Source: Spirogloea muscicola (taxonomy: Eukaryota; Streptophyta; Zygnematophyceae; Spirogloeales; Spirogloeaceae). Taken from it: 64,000 nt of DNA. Where the stretch lies: positions 107,956 to 171,955 of the forward strand of contig WELB01000078.1 in NCBI GenBank assembly GCA_009602725.1. Direction: 5' to 3'. Position 1 is the stretch's first letter. Each line of letters begins with the position of its first letter. Below, piece after piece: positions 47,576 through 61,780 of this stretch. Under the pieces are notes generated by a model, which had not been told where the DNA came from, ran no database searches, and saw only the letters and a list, made by a program, of their open reading frames with translations. The position numbers were made by a program, and so were the translations under genes.

Positions 47576-47737
47576 ACAGAAGCGCTCCGTGTGGCCCTGA
47601 CCAAAGCCCCCCGTATGGTGTCTGGAGGCCCTTCTGGATGGCTCTTTGAGCACCTACAGGACCTTTTCCTTGATGGGGATGAGAGGAGCTTCTCCCTGTT
47701 CCTGTCCACCTGCCGGCACATCGCTAGGGCTGCCATT

Positions 47738-47820
47738 TTGGCCCCTTCGAACCTTGTCAATTCTTTTCGGGCTGGCTTCTCACAGCCCTTGCCCCCATTG
47801 GGAGAGCCACTTCTTTCTTT
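47738..47820 (+). mobile_element. 83-bp hairpin element with CATT target duplication
   Basis: Left CATT 47734-47737, right CATT 47821-47824. Removing 87 bp restores AAIPPRIADALNSSHLLALA across the insertion. Form A, with TTCGAA, GGGCTGGC...CAGCCC and a CCCCCATTGGG second stem. The net insertion is a multiple of three, and the RT frame stays open through it. Confidence 0.88.
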
Positions 47821-50190
47821 CATTCCACCACGCATTGCCGACGCCTTAAATTCCAGCCACCTGCTGGCCCTTGCAAAGCCGACAGGCGGGGTGAGACCCA
47901 TTGCGATGACGGAGGTGATCATGCGGCTGGTATCAAAGGCCGTGTGCAGCGAGCTGAAACCCCAGCTGACCAGCCACCTATCACCCCACCACTTTGGTGC
48001 TGGCATGTCCTGCGGGGCGGAGGCCCTCGTCCACGGCATCCGCGCTGCTCTCGACGTGGACCCTTCAATGATGGTCCTTGGACTGGATATCAGTAACGCC
48101 TTCAACACAATGGAGCGCAGCGTCATCATGGAGGAGCTGCGCAACCACTTCCCTTCGCTTATACCTTTTTCCTCATGGCCTATGGCCGCCCAGGGCGGCT
48201 GCTTTGGCAAGCCGGAGAGTCGTGGAAGACGCTGTGGTCATCTTCTGGCACACGCCAGGGGGATCCCTTTAGCCCAATCCTGTTTGCCTTGGCACATTGT
48301 CGGGCTATACGGCGCACCCAGAGGCAACACCCAGACCTCCTCTTCCCCTCCTACGCCGATGATACACACATCATTGGACCTCCAGCTGAAGTCGTGGCGG
48401 CTTACCCCTTGCTTGTTCGCGAACTGGACCTGATGGGCCTGCGGGTTTGCCCATCCAAGAGCGTGGCATGGTCCCCACGTGGTCTCCCCGCCAACCTTCA
48501 GCTCCCCCACGGCTGCCAGACCCCTGCCAATGGGCTGGCCATCCTCAAGGTCCCCCTCGGCACACCAGCTCACGTGGCGGTGGACTTGCAGGAACGCCTC
48601 CAGAAACATCTCGCCCCCCTCCCTTCCCTTCCCCTCCTTGGGGACACACAGCTGGCGCTGGCCATTCTCACCCGCTGCATCGGCCAACGGGCATGCTACT
48701 TGCAGCGGACAGTCGCCTCAATGGGCATGGTGGGCGAGCTCTACAAGGAGTTCGACAACTCCCTGCTTCAGTCCCTGGCATCCCTTTTACAATCTTCCTC
48801 TTTCCCCTCCGCTTCATCTGCCCTCCAGGCTTCCCTCCCCACTCGCATGGGCGGCCTTGGCTGCCGGTCGTTGGAGCAGACGGCGCAAGCAGCCTTCCTG
48901 GGCTGCTGGCACCAGATCGCCTCTATGCTTCCCATGCGCTTCCCTTGCCTCCACGATCCCGTACGCAACGTGGAGGAAGGCTCCTTACCCTTCCAAGCGG
49001 ATCTGAGGAGCATCCGTGACTCGGTAATCGGCTCTTTCCCCTCTATACAACCCCTACTCACGCCATTCTCCGCCCTCGCCCAAGCTTCGGATAGAGGGGC
49101 ACAATCCAGACTGGTTACGGCAGTGGAAGATGAGCGCCGCAGAAGCTTGAGGAGGCTGCCAGAGATTCACAACAATCCAAGGAGCCTGGCAAGACTTACT
49201 TCCCTCGCCACACCTGGAGCCACAGACTGGATCACCTCACACGCCGTGGCCAGCGCCTTCAGCATCAGCTCCGAGGCCTTTCGGACGTCGCTTCAACTCG
49301 TCCTCGGCCTCCCACCTAACTGCCTGATTGGGGTGCGCCAGTGTGAGTGCGGCTTCCGCGCAGAGAGTGCTGAGCTCGCCACTCACATGCTGCGATGCCC
49401 CACTGGACCAGAAGTGGTGGGCATCCACAACCTCCTCCGTGATGCTCTGGCGGGTTTGATGCGCGACGCCGGGTACCGTGCGGTCGTGGAAGTGAACAAC
49501 ATCATGCCTATCACCACGGATGCCCAGGGACGTCATCATCGCCGCACACTTGACATTGTGGGCGTGCAACCTGGTGGAGGACCAAGGGCTTTGGTCGATA
49601 TTGTGGTTACGGAGGCTATAAAGGTCCAGCATCGACACACATCGCTGGCCACGCAGTGGGCAGTGCTGAACGAAGAAAGTTGCAGCACTACTCCGATTAC
49701 CCCCGATGTGATCAGCTCTTGCCAGCAGCAATCGACATCTTTGGCTGCTTAGGTCCTCGTTTCCTTACTCTCCTTCAAAACATAGCCAATCTAGGCTACA
49801 CACGACATGCAGATGTGTTCCCGGCTGAGATGGGCTTGCCAGCTGCTTATCTGTCGTTGTTGCGACGACGAATTTTCGGCCTGTTTGCAGCGTGCTCAGG
49901 CTAATGCTTTGCACCAGAAGCTGGGCGAGCTCTAGTTGGTAGCAGAAGGGCTTCGTATCTGCCATCTAGTATCCAGGCATCGGTTAGCGACCTTTATGTT
50001 TTGACCCGTGGTTTCTGAGCGGGTCAATCTACTATAGGTTATGTAGGTCTTAAGATGTGCGTGCCTTTGTACTTGGCCATTTGGCCTTCGTTTGTTTCAA
50101 ATACACGAAATCTTCACGGCAGACAGAATGAGTTCGCTGGGTTTGCCACAGATACAAGCGGGTAGCTTGATGTATGTCAATGATCCTTCC

Positions 50191-50278
50191 GGGTGTCCTC
50201 CGCGTATCGTTCGGACAATGTCCATTCTTTTCTAGGCTGGCTTTGCTAGCCCCTCTTTTTCTTTGGGGGAGCCCTTCC
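50191..50278 (+). mobile_element. 88-bp hairpin element in 18S rDNA, CCTTCC duplication
   Basis: Left CCTTCC 50185-50190 and right CCTTCC 50279-50284. The intact 18S order GATCCTTCCGCAGGTTCACC is restored when 94 bp are removed. The stem is GGCTGGCTTTGCTAGCC, like the copy at 11.5 kb. Confidence 0.88.
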
Positions 50279-50435
50279 CCTTCCGCAGGTTCACCTACGG
50301 AAACCTTCTCTAAATGATAAGGTTCAATGAACTTCCCACAGCGTCACCAGCGGCGAACCACCGGCGTCGCCGCGATCCGAAAACTTCACCGTATCGTTCA
50401 ATTGGTAGGGAGCGAAGTTCAATCGGTAGGGAGCG

Positions 50436-50543
50436 TTTAGCCTCTTCAGGCCCCGCAGTCGCTGGTTAGCTCGTACTTTGGCCCCTTCGAACCTTGTCAA
50501 TTCTTTTCGGGCTGGCTTCTCACAGCCCTTGCCCCCATTGGGA
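50436..50543 (+). mobile_element. 108-bp hairpin element in 18S rDNA, GAGCG duplication
   Basis: GAGCG at 50431-50435 and 50544-50548. 18S continues as ACGGGCCGTGTGTAC directly after. The element is form A with an extra left part (AGCCTCTTCAGGCCCCGCAG, then TCGCTGGTTAGCTCG) that is also present at 62.4 kb after a LINE stop codon. The right end stops at GGGAGA, sharing GAG with the target, so micro-homology is possible. Confidence 0.85.
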
Positions 50544-50566
50544 GAGCGACGGGCCGTGTGTACAGA

Positions 50567-50903
50567 GGAAGTGCTCGCCCATAGAGAAGAGGGGCTGGCA
50601 AAGCCAGCCCAAAAGAATGGACAATGTCCAAAAGCCAGAGAAATGGAGCCGGAAAAGGACTACACTACAAAACATAGGACGATGCAGAGGGAAGAAGTGG
50701 CACTCCCAACGGGGGCAGTGAAAAGCCAGCCCGAAAAGAATTGACAAATGTTCGAAAGGGGCCAAATGACGGACGGGGCCTAAAGCGCTAAGCAGCTACA
50801 AAAGCAGAGGGAAGCTCAGAAGAAACACTCCATGTGCCCTCCTTGTCCATTCCTTTGGGCTGGCCTCTCCCAGCCACCAGTTGATCTGGCCGCGCTTGTT
50901 TCT
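50567..50903. repeat. Three further hairpin elements
   Basis: 50567-50640 (-, GGGGCTGGCAAAGCCAGCCC stem), 50690-50770 (-, form A with GTTCGAAAGGGGCC) and 50838-50903 (+, form B ending CTGGCCGCGCTTG). They separate the rDNA fragment from the next LINE fragment. Confidence 0.75.
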
Positions 50904-51935
50904 GAACGCAGTCGGCTCGTGGGCCTCCGCCAGCTTGTACACCCACAATAATCAGGGTGCAATGGTGATGGCGTCCCTGAGAATCCGTGGTGATGGGCAT
51001 TACGTTGCTCACTTCCATAATGGCGCGGTAGCCGGCGTCGCGCATCAAGTATGCCAGGGCGTCCCGCAGAAAGTTGTGAACGCCCACCACTTCAGGACCT
51101 GTGGGACACCGCAGCATGTGGGTAGCGAGGTCTCCGCCCTCCGCACGGAAGCTGCACTCACACTGAGTTACTCCGATCAGGCAGGTCGGGGGCAGGCCAA
51201 GGAAGAGCTGAAGAAGTGTCCGATATGCCTTGGGGCTGCTTTTGAATGCGTTGTGAATGACGTGCGGTGTGAGCCAGTCCGTTGCCCCAGGTGTTGCGAG
51301 CGATGTAAGACGTGCCAGACTCCTTGGATTGGTAATGATATCTGGCATCCTCCTCAATGTCTTGCGACGCTCATCCTCAATTGCAGCAACGAGTCTGGCC
51401 TGTGCCCCTTCGTCTGTGCTTGGGCAAACGCTGAGAAGGGAGTGAAGAGGGGTAACAGGGAGGGGAAGGAGCAGATTGCCGACTCGCGGATGCTCCTCGA
51501 TTGCACTTGGAATGGCAAGGAGCCTGCCTCCACCTCGGCCGCAGGGCCAGCCAGACAAGGGAGGCGCAAGGGGAGAAGGGAGGTAACCTGGTGCCAGCAA
51601 CCGAGAAAGGCTGCCTGCGCCGTCTGTTCAAGTGACCGGCAGCCCAGGCAGCCCATGCGTGTGCAGGGAGGATGAAGGTGAGGGGAAGGACGGGTGTTGT
51701 ATCAGGGAAGCCAGAGTTTGCAGCAGGGAGGTGTCGAAATCCTTGAACAGCTCGCCCACCAAGTCCGGTGGGGTGACTGTCCGCTGCAGGTAGCCCGCTC
51801 GTTGCCCAATGCAGCGAGTAAGGATGGCTAGCGCCAGCTGCGGATCTCCGAAGAGAGGAAGGGAGGGAAGGGGGGCAAGGTGTTGCTACAGTCGTTCACG
51901 TAAGTCCTCCGCAACGTGGGATGGTTTGCCATGGG
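50904..51935 (-). mobile_element. LINE fragment (RT thumb to endonuclease)
   Basis: Same family as the 46.8-50.1 kb copy, in reverse. It runs from an LALAILTRCIGQRAGYLQR-like region through ITNPRSLARLTSLATPGATD, zinc knuckle CECSFRAEGGDLATHMLRC, and RALVD-equivalent endonuclease sequence. It is truncated at both ends by hairpin elements (form B at 50838-50903; another at 51940). Several frame breaks are present. Confidence 0.85.
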
Positions 51936-51939
51936 AACC

Positions 51940-52125
51940 TTGAGAACAGCCAGCCCATTGGGAGTGCCACCTCTCTATGGGCGCGCCATTTCTACTGGAA
52001 GAGTCTCCCTCTAGGCTGACGTCTCACAGATGAGTTTCTCTCTCCTCTCTCACAGCCAATGCCTTGAATTCTTTTCGGGCTGGCCTTTCACAGCCCTTGC
52101 CCCCATTGAGAGTGCCACTTTTTCT
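51940..52125 (+). repeat. Hairpin-element pair
   Basis: A partial copy at 51940-51980 (CAGCCAGCCCATTGGGAG...) and a form A copy at 52060-52125 (GAATTCTTTTCGGGCTGGCC...CATTGAGAGTGCCACT). Confidence 0.65.
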
Positions 52126-52164
52126 TGAATAAGGATAGCACTTCTCTTCTCTCCTCTCTTCTCT

Positions 52165-52545
52165 CTAAGCGACATCTTTGGCTACTTAGGTCCTCGTTTC
52201 CTTACTCTCCTTCACAAAATAGCCAATCTAGGCTACTCACGACATGCAGATGTGTTCCCGGCTAAAATGGGCTTGCCAGCTGCATATCTGTCGTTCTTGC
52301 GACGTCGAATTTTCGGCCTGTTTGCAGCGTGCTCAGGCTAATGCTTTGCACCAGAAAGCCGGGCGAGCTCTAGTTGGTGGCAGAAGGGCTTCATTTATGC
52401 CATCTAGTATTCAGGCATCGGTTAGCGACCTTTGTGTTTTGACCCGTGGTTACTGAGCGGGTCAATCTACTGTCGGTCTTAAGCTGTGCTTGCCTTTGTA
52501 CTTGGCCATTTGGCCTTCGTTTGTTTCAAATAAACGAAATGTATA
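52165..52545 (+). mobile_element. 5'-truncated LINE tail
   Basis: About 90% or more like the 49.72-50.11 kb tail by eye: CTTAGGTCCTCGTTTCCTTA start, C-terminal SDLCVLTRGY stop (TGA 52453-52455), TTGACCCG...CGGGTCAA stem-loop, then CTTGGCCATTTGGCC and CAAATAAACGAAAT at the end. Confidence 0.85.
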
Positions 52546-52567
52546 TCTAAGCTATGCTCACCAGAAA

Positions 52568-52650
52568 GAAGTGGCTCTCCCAATGGGGGCAAGGGCTGTG
52601 AAAAGCCAGCCCGAAAAAAATTGACCAAGGTTCGAAGGGGCCAAATGCTC
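52568..52650 (-). repeat. Hairpin element, form A
   Basis: Nearly identical to the 7.1 kb and 47.7 kb copies but reversed (GAAGTGGCTCTCCCAATGGG..., GGTTCGAAGGGGCC). Confidence 0.85.
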
Positions 52651-52659
52651 ACCAGAAGC

Positions 52660-53690
52660 ATCGTGCAGCGGCCCCACGACCTTGCGCAGACTACCCCTCC
52701 CTGCCCCGGGGTGCTGAAGGCCTAGGCCACATTCGACACCGGCGTCATGGAGAGCGCGGCGGCCCTCATCCGACACACGAGCTTCCTCAAGTCGCCAGCC
52801 GCTCTGCACCAGGCCACTTTGCCAGTCGGCCATGGCGGCCTCGGCTGCCGCTTGCTCGCTCGCATCTGCAGGCCAGCTTACCTCGGCAGCTGGGCTCCGG
52901 TCGTCACGTCGGTGGCACAGCGCTTCCTCCAGGATGAGCGGCCCATGCTGCTGCAGCCTGTGGTGGAGGTGGCGACCGGCACGTTGCCTTTTCAGGTGGC
53001 GCTCCGCCTATGCTCAACGCGACTTACTCGTGGAGCACCCAGCCCTCGCGGAGAGGGTGGTCCCGTTTGCGCATCAGGCCCACTCCAGCGACTCGCGGGC
53101 GCAGGCGCGGTACGTGGCGGAGGTCGATAAGGCGGCTTTCACGGCCACGCTGCGGCTCCTCCCTATGACAGACGTGCGCGGCATGCTCGGCTGCGATCAG
53201 CATCCTCCCCCTCTACGACGCACTCAGGATGCCGGATGAGCTTTTTCGCTCGGCAGTCCATCGCCTGCTGGGTCTCCCCCCGCCCTGTCTGCTGGGCGTG
53301 GTGCAATGCGAGTGCGGGGCACGGTCGGCGGACCCGGCGGAGCTGGCTGCGCATGTCCTCCGCTGCATTACTGGAGGTGAACGCACGGCAGCCCACGACC
53401 TCCTCAGGGATGCCATGTTCGGCATATTTGTGGAGGCCGGCTACACGGTGGCGATGGAGGAAACTTCCATAATGCCAATCCTACAGAAGGCCGACGGACT
53501 ACACAAGCGGCGGGTCGACTTGGTGGCCTTCACGCCGGGAGGCGGCGCGCATATCATCGCAGACGTGGTCACCACCGACGTGGTGGACCGATCCAGGTCG
53601 GGGCTCTCTGCCTCGAGGGCTGGCCATGTGGCATCGAACGCCGCTCGCAGCAAGGCGACCAAACACGCTGACCATCCAGGTTGAGGACTA
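52660..53690 (+). mobile_element. LINE fragment, divergent lineage
   Basis: Higher GC than the other LINE copies. It reads VGHGGLGCRLLARICRPAYL, then VVEVATGTLPFQ, VQCECGARSADPAELAAHVL, HDLLRDAMFGIFVEAGYT, and KRRVDLVAF...IIADVVTTDVV (endonuclease pair). It has the same architecture as the 49 kb element but is clearly a different subfamily. It is 5' truncated and has frame breaks. Confidence 0.8.
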
Positions 53691-53699
53691 GTTCATCCC

Positions 53700-54038
53700 C
53701 CTGGCCGTGGATGTGCACGGGGCTCTTGGGCCAAACTCGAGTCTTACAGAAGTTTGGTAACGGGCCAATGAACTGGCTAAGGGGGACACTGATATCCTCG
53801 AGTGAGCACAGACAAAGCTGACAAGCTAAGCTCGATCCAAAGCCAAGTGGCACAAGTCGTCAACGCGGTCACGCCCACGTGGGAGACCACGAGGAAGTCC
53901 TAAAACATCACGGCAGCTGGGCTCGTTACAAGGGCCACTAACATTGACGTTGCCGAACGGGCAGCCGCAACGGGCCCAGGGCGCAGCAATCCAGTAAAAG
54001 CAAGCCCGACGAGGTCCCCTCCCCGAGCCGGCGCCGCC
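53700..54038. other. Intergenic, likely PYD2 promoter
   Basis: No coding signal seen between the LINE fragment and the dihydropyrimidinase start. Confidence 0.4.
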
Positions 54039-57609
<3,571 letters not shown>

Positions 57610-58240
57610 AGCGCATGAGTCCAGCCTTTAACTGAGTACTGAGCTGCTGCAGCTGTATAGGACTCCTCAGTCACCCACGGGCTGAGTTAAGCAGGGTGAG
57701 CTGGAAGCCATGGCTTTATATGGTTGACAAAGCTGCAGCCTCCCACCTTTCTTCATTCTAAGTGTAGTTGGTTGTGGGAAGTGCTTAGATATGCAGCTAG
57801 TGATTTAGACACAGAAATGCTGAACTTCGACTGGTGAGGATGCAAGTTCGTCTGTCACTTAGTCATATTTGTCAGGAGAACACGAGCTATGCTTGCACGA
57901 CACTCATAAATGAAGAAGCGAGACAAGTTGCTTAGCACCAGCATGGGTTGTCATTAGAGACGAGCAGACTCAATGAGCGAAGGATGCTTCCCTGGTTGCT
58001 GTACATTCTGCCCGGACCCCCTTGCAGCATAAGGAAGCACGCGTTCGACCGAGCTCGCTGTGACCTTGCTCAACTTGCCAGCAAATGTAGCAGCATCTCT
58101 TGCACTAGTTCTCCCTGAAATATGGCTTGGGGTGGCCTCCCTTTCAATTCATGTGCTTCAATTCATGCGCACCATCCACCTTCTCTCTCTCTCTCTACTA
58201 GAGAGTAGTTACGTGTTTTTGGACGCCTTCCGGCCCTTGT
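57610..58240. other. Intergenic, no gene seen
   Basis: Sequence after PYD2. A short duplicated motif GCAGCTGTATAGGAC...CT near 57650 echoes the PYD2 3' end (57555-57575). Nothing else was supported. Confidence 0.4.
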
Positions 58241-58710
58241 GCACCTTGGTCATTCCGTTTCCTGGGCTGGCCTCTCACGCCATTGCCGTACACTGGAAGA
58301 GCTCTTACTTTCTTCGTTCGTGCTGGGCACAGCTCAAGGGTAAGTAACGTGAGGTCAAAATAAAAGTCAACCGCAGGAGTCGTGGGAGCCCTTAGGGGCC
58401 GCCGGCAGAGCGCACGTGGGGGAGGCGCAGGCGCGGCCCCGCCCGGCTGCACCCTCCGCACGCGCGCGCGCGGGGCGCGTGCACACCCCTGCCCGCGTGG
58501 GCGCGGGCCCCCCTCCCTCCCTCTCCCTCCCGCTCCCCCTCTCTCTTGCTCTCCCTTATCCACTCTCTCTCTCTCCCCCCACCCCCTCCTCTTTCGGGCT
58601 GGCTTCTCACGCCCTTGCCCCCACTGGGAAAGCCACTTCTTCACGCCCATGTCCATTCCTTTGGGCTGGCCTCTCCCAGCCACCAGTTAATCTGGCCGCG
58701 CTTGCTTTCT
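58240..58710 (+). repeat. Hairpin-element cluster with CT-rich tract
   Basis: Copies at 58240-58310, 58590-58643 (form A) and 58648-58710 (form B, ending CTGGCCGCGCTTGCTTTC). A CT-rich simple repeat fills 58506-58588 between them. The cluster ends about 150 bp before the RNase T2 start. Confidence 0.75.
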
Positions 58711-58857
58711 ACCGAGCGGCGGCAATGGCTGACCCTCGCTCCTCCGCCCCCCCCTGCCAGTATACGTCACCTCTCTTCCTCACCCCGTGCCATCCATCAC
58801 AACTGAAGCTCCGGTGTTCCCATACGCTGGTCCTCCCCCCCCTCCGCTGCAGGCTCC

Positions 58858-60396
58858 ATGGCGGCCGAGGCGCTGGCGCAGGTTGTGGCGACAACAATGG
58901 CAGCCGGTGCCGCCACCGGCGCCGCCAGCTTCGACTTCTTCTTCTTCGTGCAACAGTGGCCGGGGTCGTACTGCGACGGCAAGAGGTGCGAACGCTGCCC
59001 CACCCCGGCTCAGCCCCTGCGCCCGCCTGCCTGGACGGTGATGCCATGCCTTGGCCAGGTCGTCTACTCTCCCTTTCTACAGCATGTATGACATGTCGGT
59101 GGTGACGTGTTTCTCTGACAGGAAGTGCTGCTACAACCCCGACAAGGGCAAGCCCGAGGAGCAGTTCTCCATCCACGGTCTGTGGCCCAACTACGCAGAC
59201 GGCAGCTGGCCCCACGACTGCGATGACAGCCGGCCCTTTAACTTGTCCGAGGTTGGGCCGCCTCCATTTATGAACCAGAGTTGCCTTTGCCACGCTCAGC
59301 ACAGCCAGCTCTCTTGTGTGCCCCACCTGTCACCTTCCGCTCAGGATAACATCCCCAGATCCAGCCCATGAGCATTCCTTTCCAGCTTGGTAGGATGCTT
59401 ATGGCCAATGGGGATTAAGGGCTTGCGCTTGATGTGCTCGTGCAGCTTATCATCTGTTGTTTTCCAGATAAGTGACCTGGAAGATGACCTGGAGACTTAC
59501 TGGGACACCCTGAATTGCCCCGCTAGCAAGGGCCAAAGCTTCTGGTCGCATGAGTGGAGCAAGCACGGGACCTGTGCTGACACCTTAGAGGACGAGCACG
59601 CCTACTTCAATGTGAGCAAGATTGGTGTGCTTTCAACAAGGTCGAAAAATCTTTCTTTGTCAACTGCTCATAAGTACACTCGTATCTTTCCTATCTTTCC
59701 TGTCAAAGAGTGGGGTTAAACCTCGCTCCATGCTAAATAGTGTTTGAAGCCTTTTGTACTAGAAAGGATATCTCGCCTAAGCTATTCCCAAACATCTGCT
59801 CACTTCCTCGTCATTGATGCAGGCTGCTCTACAGCTATGGAACAACACGCTCATCACACAGGCGCTTGCTGACGCAGGGATCACGCCTGGGTAAGCACTC
59901 TTTCTTCCTGTGTCGCTCCTTGAAGGAGCCTCGGACAATATCAGCAAAACACACAAGAATAGAGCACCTGCTTTGCAAAGAGCCAGAGTTGCGACGATCT
60001 TCAAGAGTCGGCAGAAGCTCACTCTAGCCCTACTCTTGCTGCAGTGCGAGCTACAATTTCCGTGACATCATGGACACCATAACAAACTATGTAGGCTTCA
60101 AGCCAGCAATCGAGTGCAACAACGACCGAGAGGAGAGGCCCCAGCTGTACCAGGTGCTTGACATTCTCAAGCTCACTGCCATAAGATGGCCCAATCACTC
60201 GCATGTTCCGAGGAGAAATCCTGGTGCAAACTTTTGCTCTGCCTTATTTGTAACAGGCATCTGATGCCTTTGAGCTCCACGCGTCTGGCTGCAGGTCTAC
60301 ATCTGCGTGGATACAGATGGCGAAACATTGATTGATTGCCCCATCTATCCGAAAGTCAGGGCCTGTCCCAAAACTGTGGCATTCCCCTCGTTCTGA
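58858..60396 (+). CDS. RNase T2 (S-like ribonuclease)
   Basis: Acid endoribonuclease of the T2 family, normally secreted or vacuolar, with roles in RNA scavenging. Six exons: 58858-58985, 59122-59251, 59468-59611, 59823-59890, 60045-60153, 60295-60396 (681 nt, 226 aa). Both catalytic segments are intact: CAS I FSIHGLWPNY and CAS II FWSHEWSKHGTC. Conserved Cys are present (SYCDGKRC... wait-free pattern: GSYC, KCCYNP, HDC, NCP, GTC, IEC, ICV, DCP, ACP), and the family lead-in FDFFFFVQQWPGSYC is clear. The N-terminus (MAAEALAQVVATTMAAGAAT) is Ala-rich and only weakly like a signal peptide, so an upstream start may have been missed. Total size is normal for the family. Confidence 0.95.
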
Positions 60397-61780
60397 TCAA
60401 GATCTGCCATTATCATAGAAGATACTTTCTAATCATGACAATTAATGTTTGCCTGTGCGTCTCACGATCTGCTAAATGCCATTGTACATGAATGCTTGCT
60501 GAGACCAGCTTGTCATCTGTGAATATTTTGATATCTGGGATGTTGTAGCTAGACTGAGTGGTTATACACCTGCTTCTGAGGTGCAAGTTGCTCAAAGCGA
60601 GCACACCAAAATGACCCCAGTTGGCTCAATGCCTTTGTCACTTTCGTCTGCATATAACAACGAATATTTAGAAGAATAAAGTCTGAATGCTTGATCATGT
60701 ACGGCGCAGAATAGTTGACTTGAGCCACATGCTGGTGGAAAAGTATCATAGATTGGCAACTTCAAAGTGCAATCAGGACCGTCATCACAGAAACACCTTA
60801 CATCGAAGTGTTTCTAATGATCGTGAGAAGGTAATAGAGGTGACCACGGATATGTCCTTGAGCAGTTGGTTCAGACCAGTGCTTAGGAGAGCTGTACACT
60901 AGCTGAACCGTCATTTATTGCGACGAAAGTGAGGAGGATATGTAAGCACGCTTCATGCCTTAGATTGAACCTCAAACCAAGCAGAGAACCACATGTGATG
61001 AGAGGACAGAAGATGGGGCTGGGGAGATCAGCTCTTCCGGCAAGGTTTCCAACCTGCGACCTGCTCATTGGACCAGCAAAGGGGTGTAGAAAGGCTAGAA
61101 TGCTAAGAACATTACCCACGACACGTATAATTCTAAAATCAGTGTGTGCGCAAGAACACGAGAAAGTGTTCGCGAGAACACTCGGCCTTGGCGACGAATT
61201 CCATGCAATTGTCTGTGCAATGCAGCAGCGCGATACATCTGCAAATGCATGACCGCGTGGACATCCACAAGTCACTGCAGAAGACTCCTTCGAGCTGCTC
61301 AACTTAGAAACGTCTGTTGAAGTAGGGCGGAGTGATGTGTCAGCCCGTCCGGCTAAGGTTCGTGTGGGTATACCAGGAGGGGCATGGGGGCCAGCTTCCT
61401 GGAGGTACGCAATCAGGTTGCCCTGAAAGAGCAACTCCTACAGCTGGGCTCGCAGGGATCGGTTACGTACACACGGCACGACCTTGTGCCATCGTGCCTG
61501 GCGGTGGCCTGTGCACCATCTCCAATGTGGTGATGAGGACGCATCCAACCGTGGCAACAAGTCCTCGTGGGCCAAGAAGGCGGGTTCATTCGTCAGCAGA
61601 GCTTTCAAGTCAAGGATAAAAAACGCTTCCCACCTTAAGAAACGAAATCTTGTCTTACTTGCAATTGACCTCCACGAGGTTTTTTGGGGCGCTGTGGCTC
61701 ACCTACTCCTTCAGTTTGCACGCGGCGTGCGGCGGCTGGCGGCTTGATGTCGGGGGCAGCACAGTGAGCTACCCATTTGT
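60397..61780. other. Mostly unexplained; possible short coding relics
   Basis: The plus-strand stretch 61280-61410 reads well (NLETSVEVGRSDVSARPAK, then GGAWGPASWR before a GTACGC donor). Another at about 61140-61250 also reads well (EHEKVFARTLGLGDEF). They could be LINE-internal remnants or exons of a decayed gene. No family was recognised. Confidence 0.3.

Larger units (their letters stand above)
46840..50110 (+). mobile_element. LINE with RT and C-terminal restriction-like endonuclease
   Basis: Non-LTR retrotransposon of about 3.3 kb. An N-terminal region (WALYMLFPKLVLGHLP; then RRFGRAGELTRAAQAL) precedes the reverse transcriptase: TGGVRPIAMTEVIMRLVSKA, motif A LGLDISNAFNTM, GTRQGDPFSPILFAL, and the catalytic YADD box (SYADDTHIIG, about 48350). 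The C-terminus has a C-x-C...H...C zinc knuckle (CECGFRAESAELATHMLRC, about 49340) and a PD-(D/E)XK-like pair (RTLDIVGV...ALVDIVV), typical of R2/NeSL-type elements. A conserved tail follows (IDIFGCLGPRFLTLLQ) and a 3' UTR with a TTGACCCG...CGGGTC stem-loop. The ORF is broken by frameshifts (near 48165 and 49680) and by hairpin-element insertions, so this copy is inactive. Confidence 0.9.
50177..50566 (-). pseudogene. 18S rRNA 3'-end fragment, interrupted twice
   Basis: In reverse orientation it carries the universal 3' end of 18S rRNA: the terminal ...GGATCATTGA (50177-50190), TTCCGCAGGTTCACCTACGG (50281-50300), TAAATGATAAGGTTCAATGA (50311-50330), GCGTCGCCGCGATCCGAA and CGGTAGGGAGCG, then the ACGGGCCGTGTGTACA block (50549-50564). 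It lacks about 15 bp after GGAAACC, has an internal 18-20-bp duplication near 50390-50435, and holds two hairpin elements. It is an isolated, diverged rDNA fragment, not a functional gene. Confidence 0.9.

Noticed and set aside
47081-48433. A functional 450-aa ORF
   Set aside because: It is LINE reverse-transcriptase sequence reading through three hairpin insertions and out of the true frame at its 3' end.
52568-52650. A tRNA gene
   Set aside because: Length and a B-box-like TTCGAA fit, but acceptor and T stems do not pair.
58378-58690. Pro/Arg-rich ORFs around 58.4-58.7 kb
   Set aside because: They are translations of GC-rich and CT-rich low-complexity sequence plus hairpin elements.
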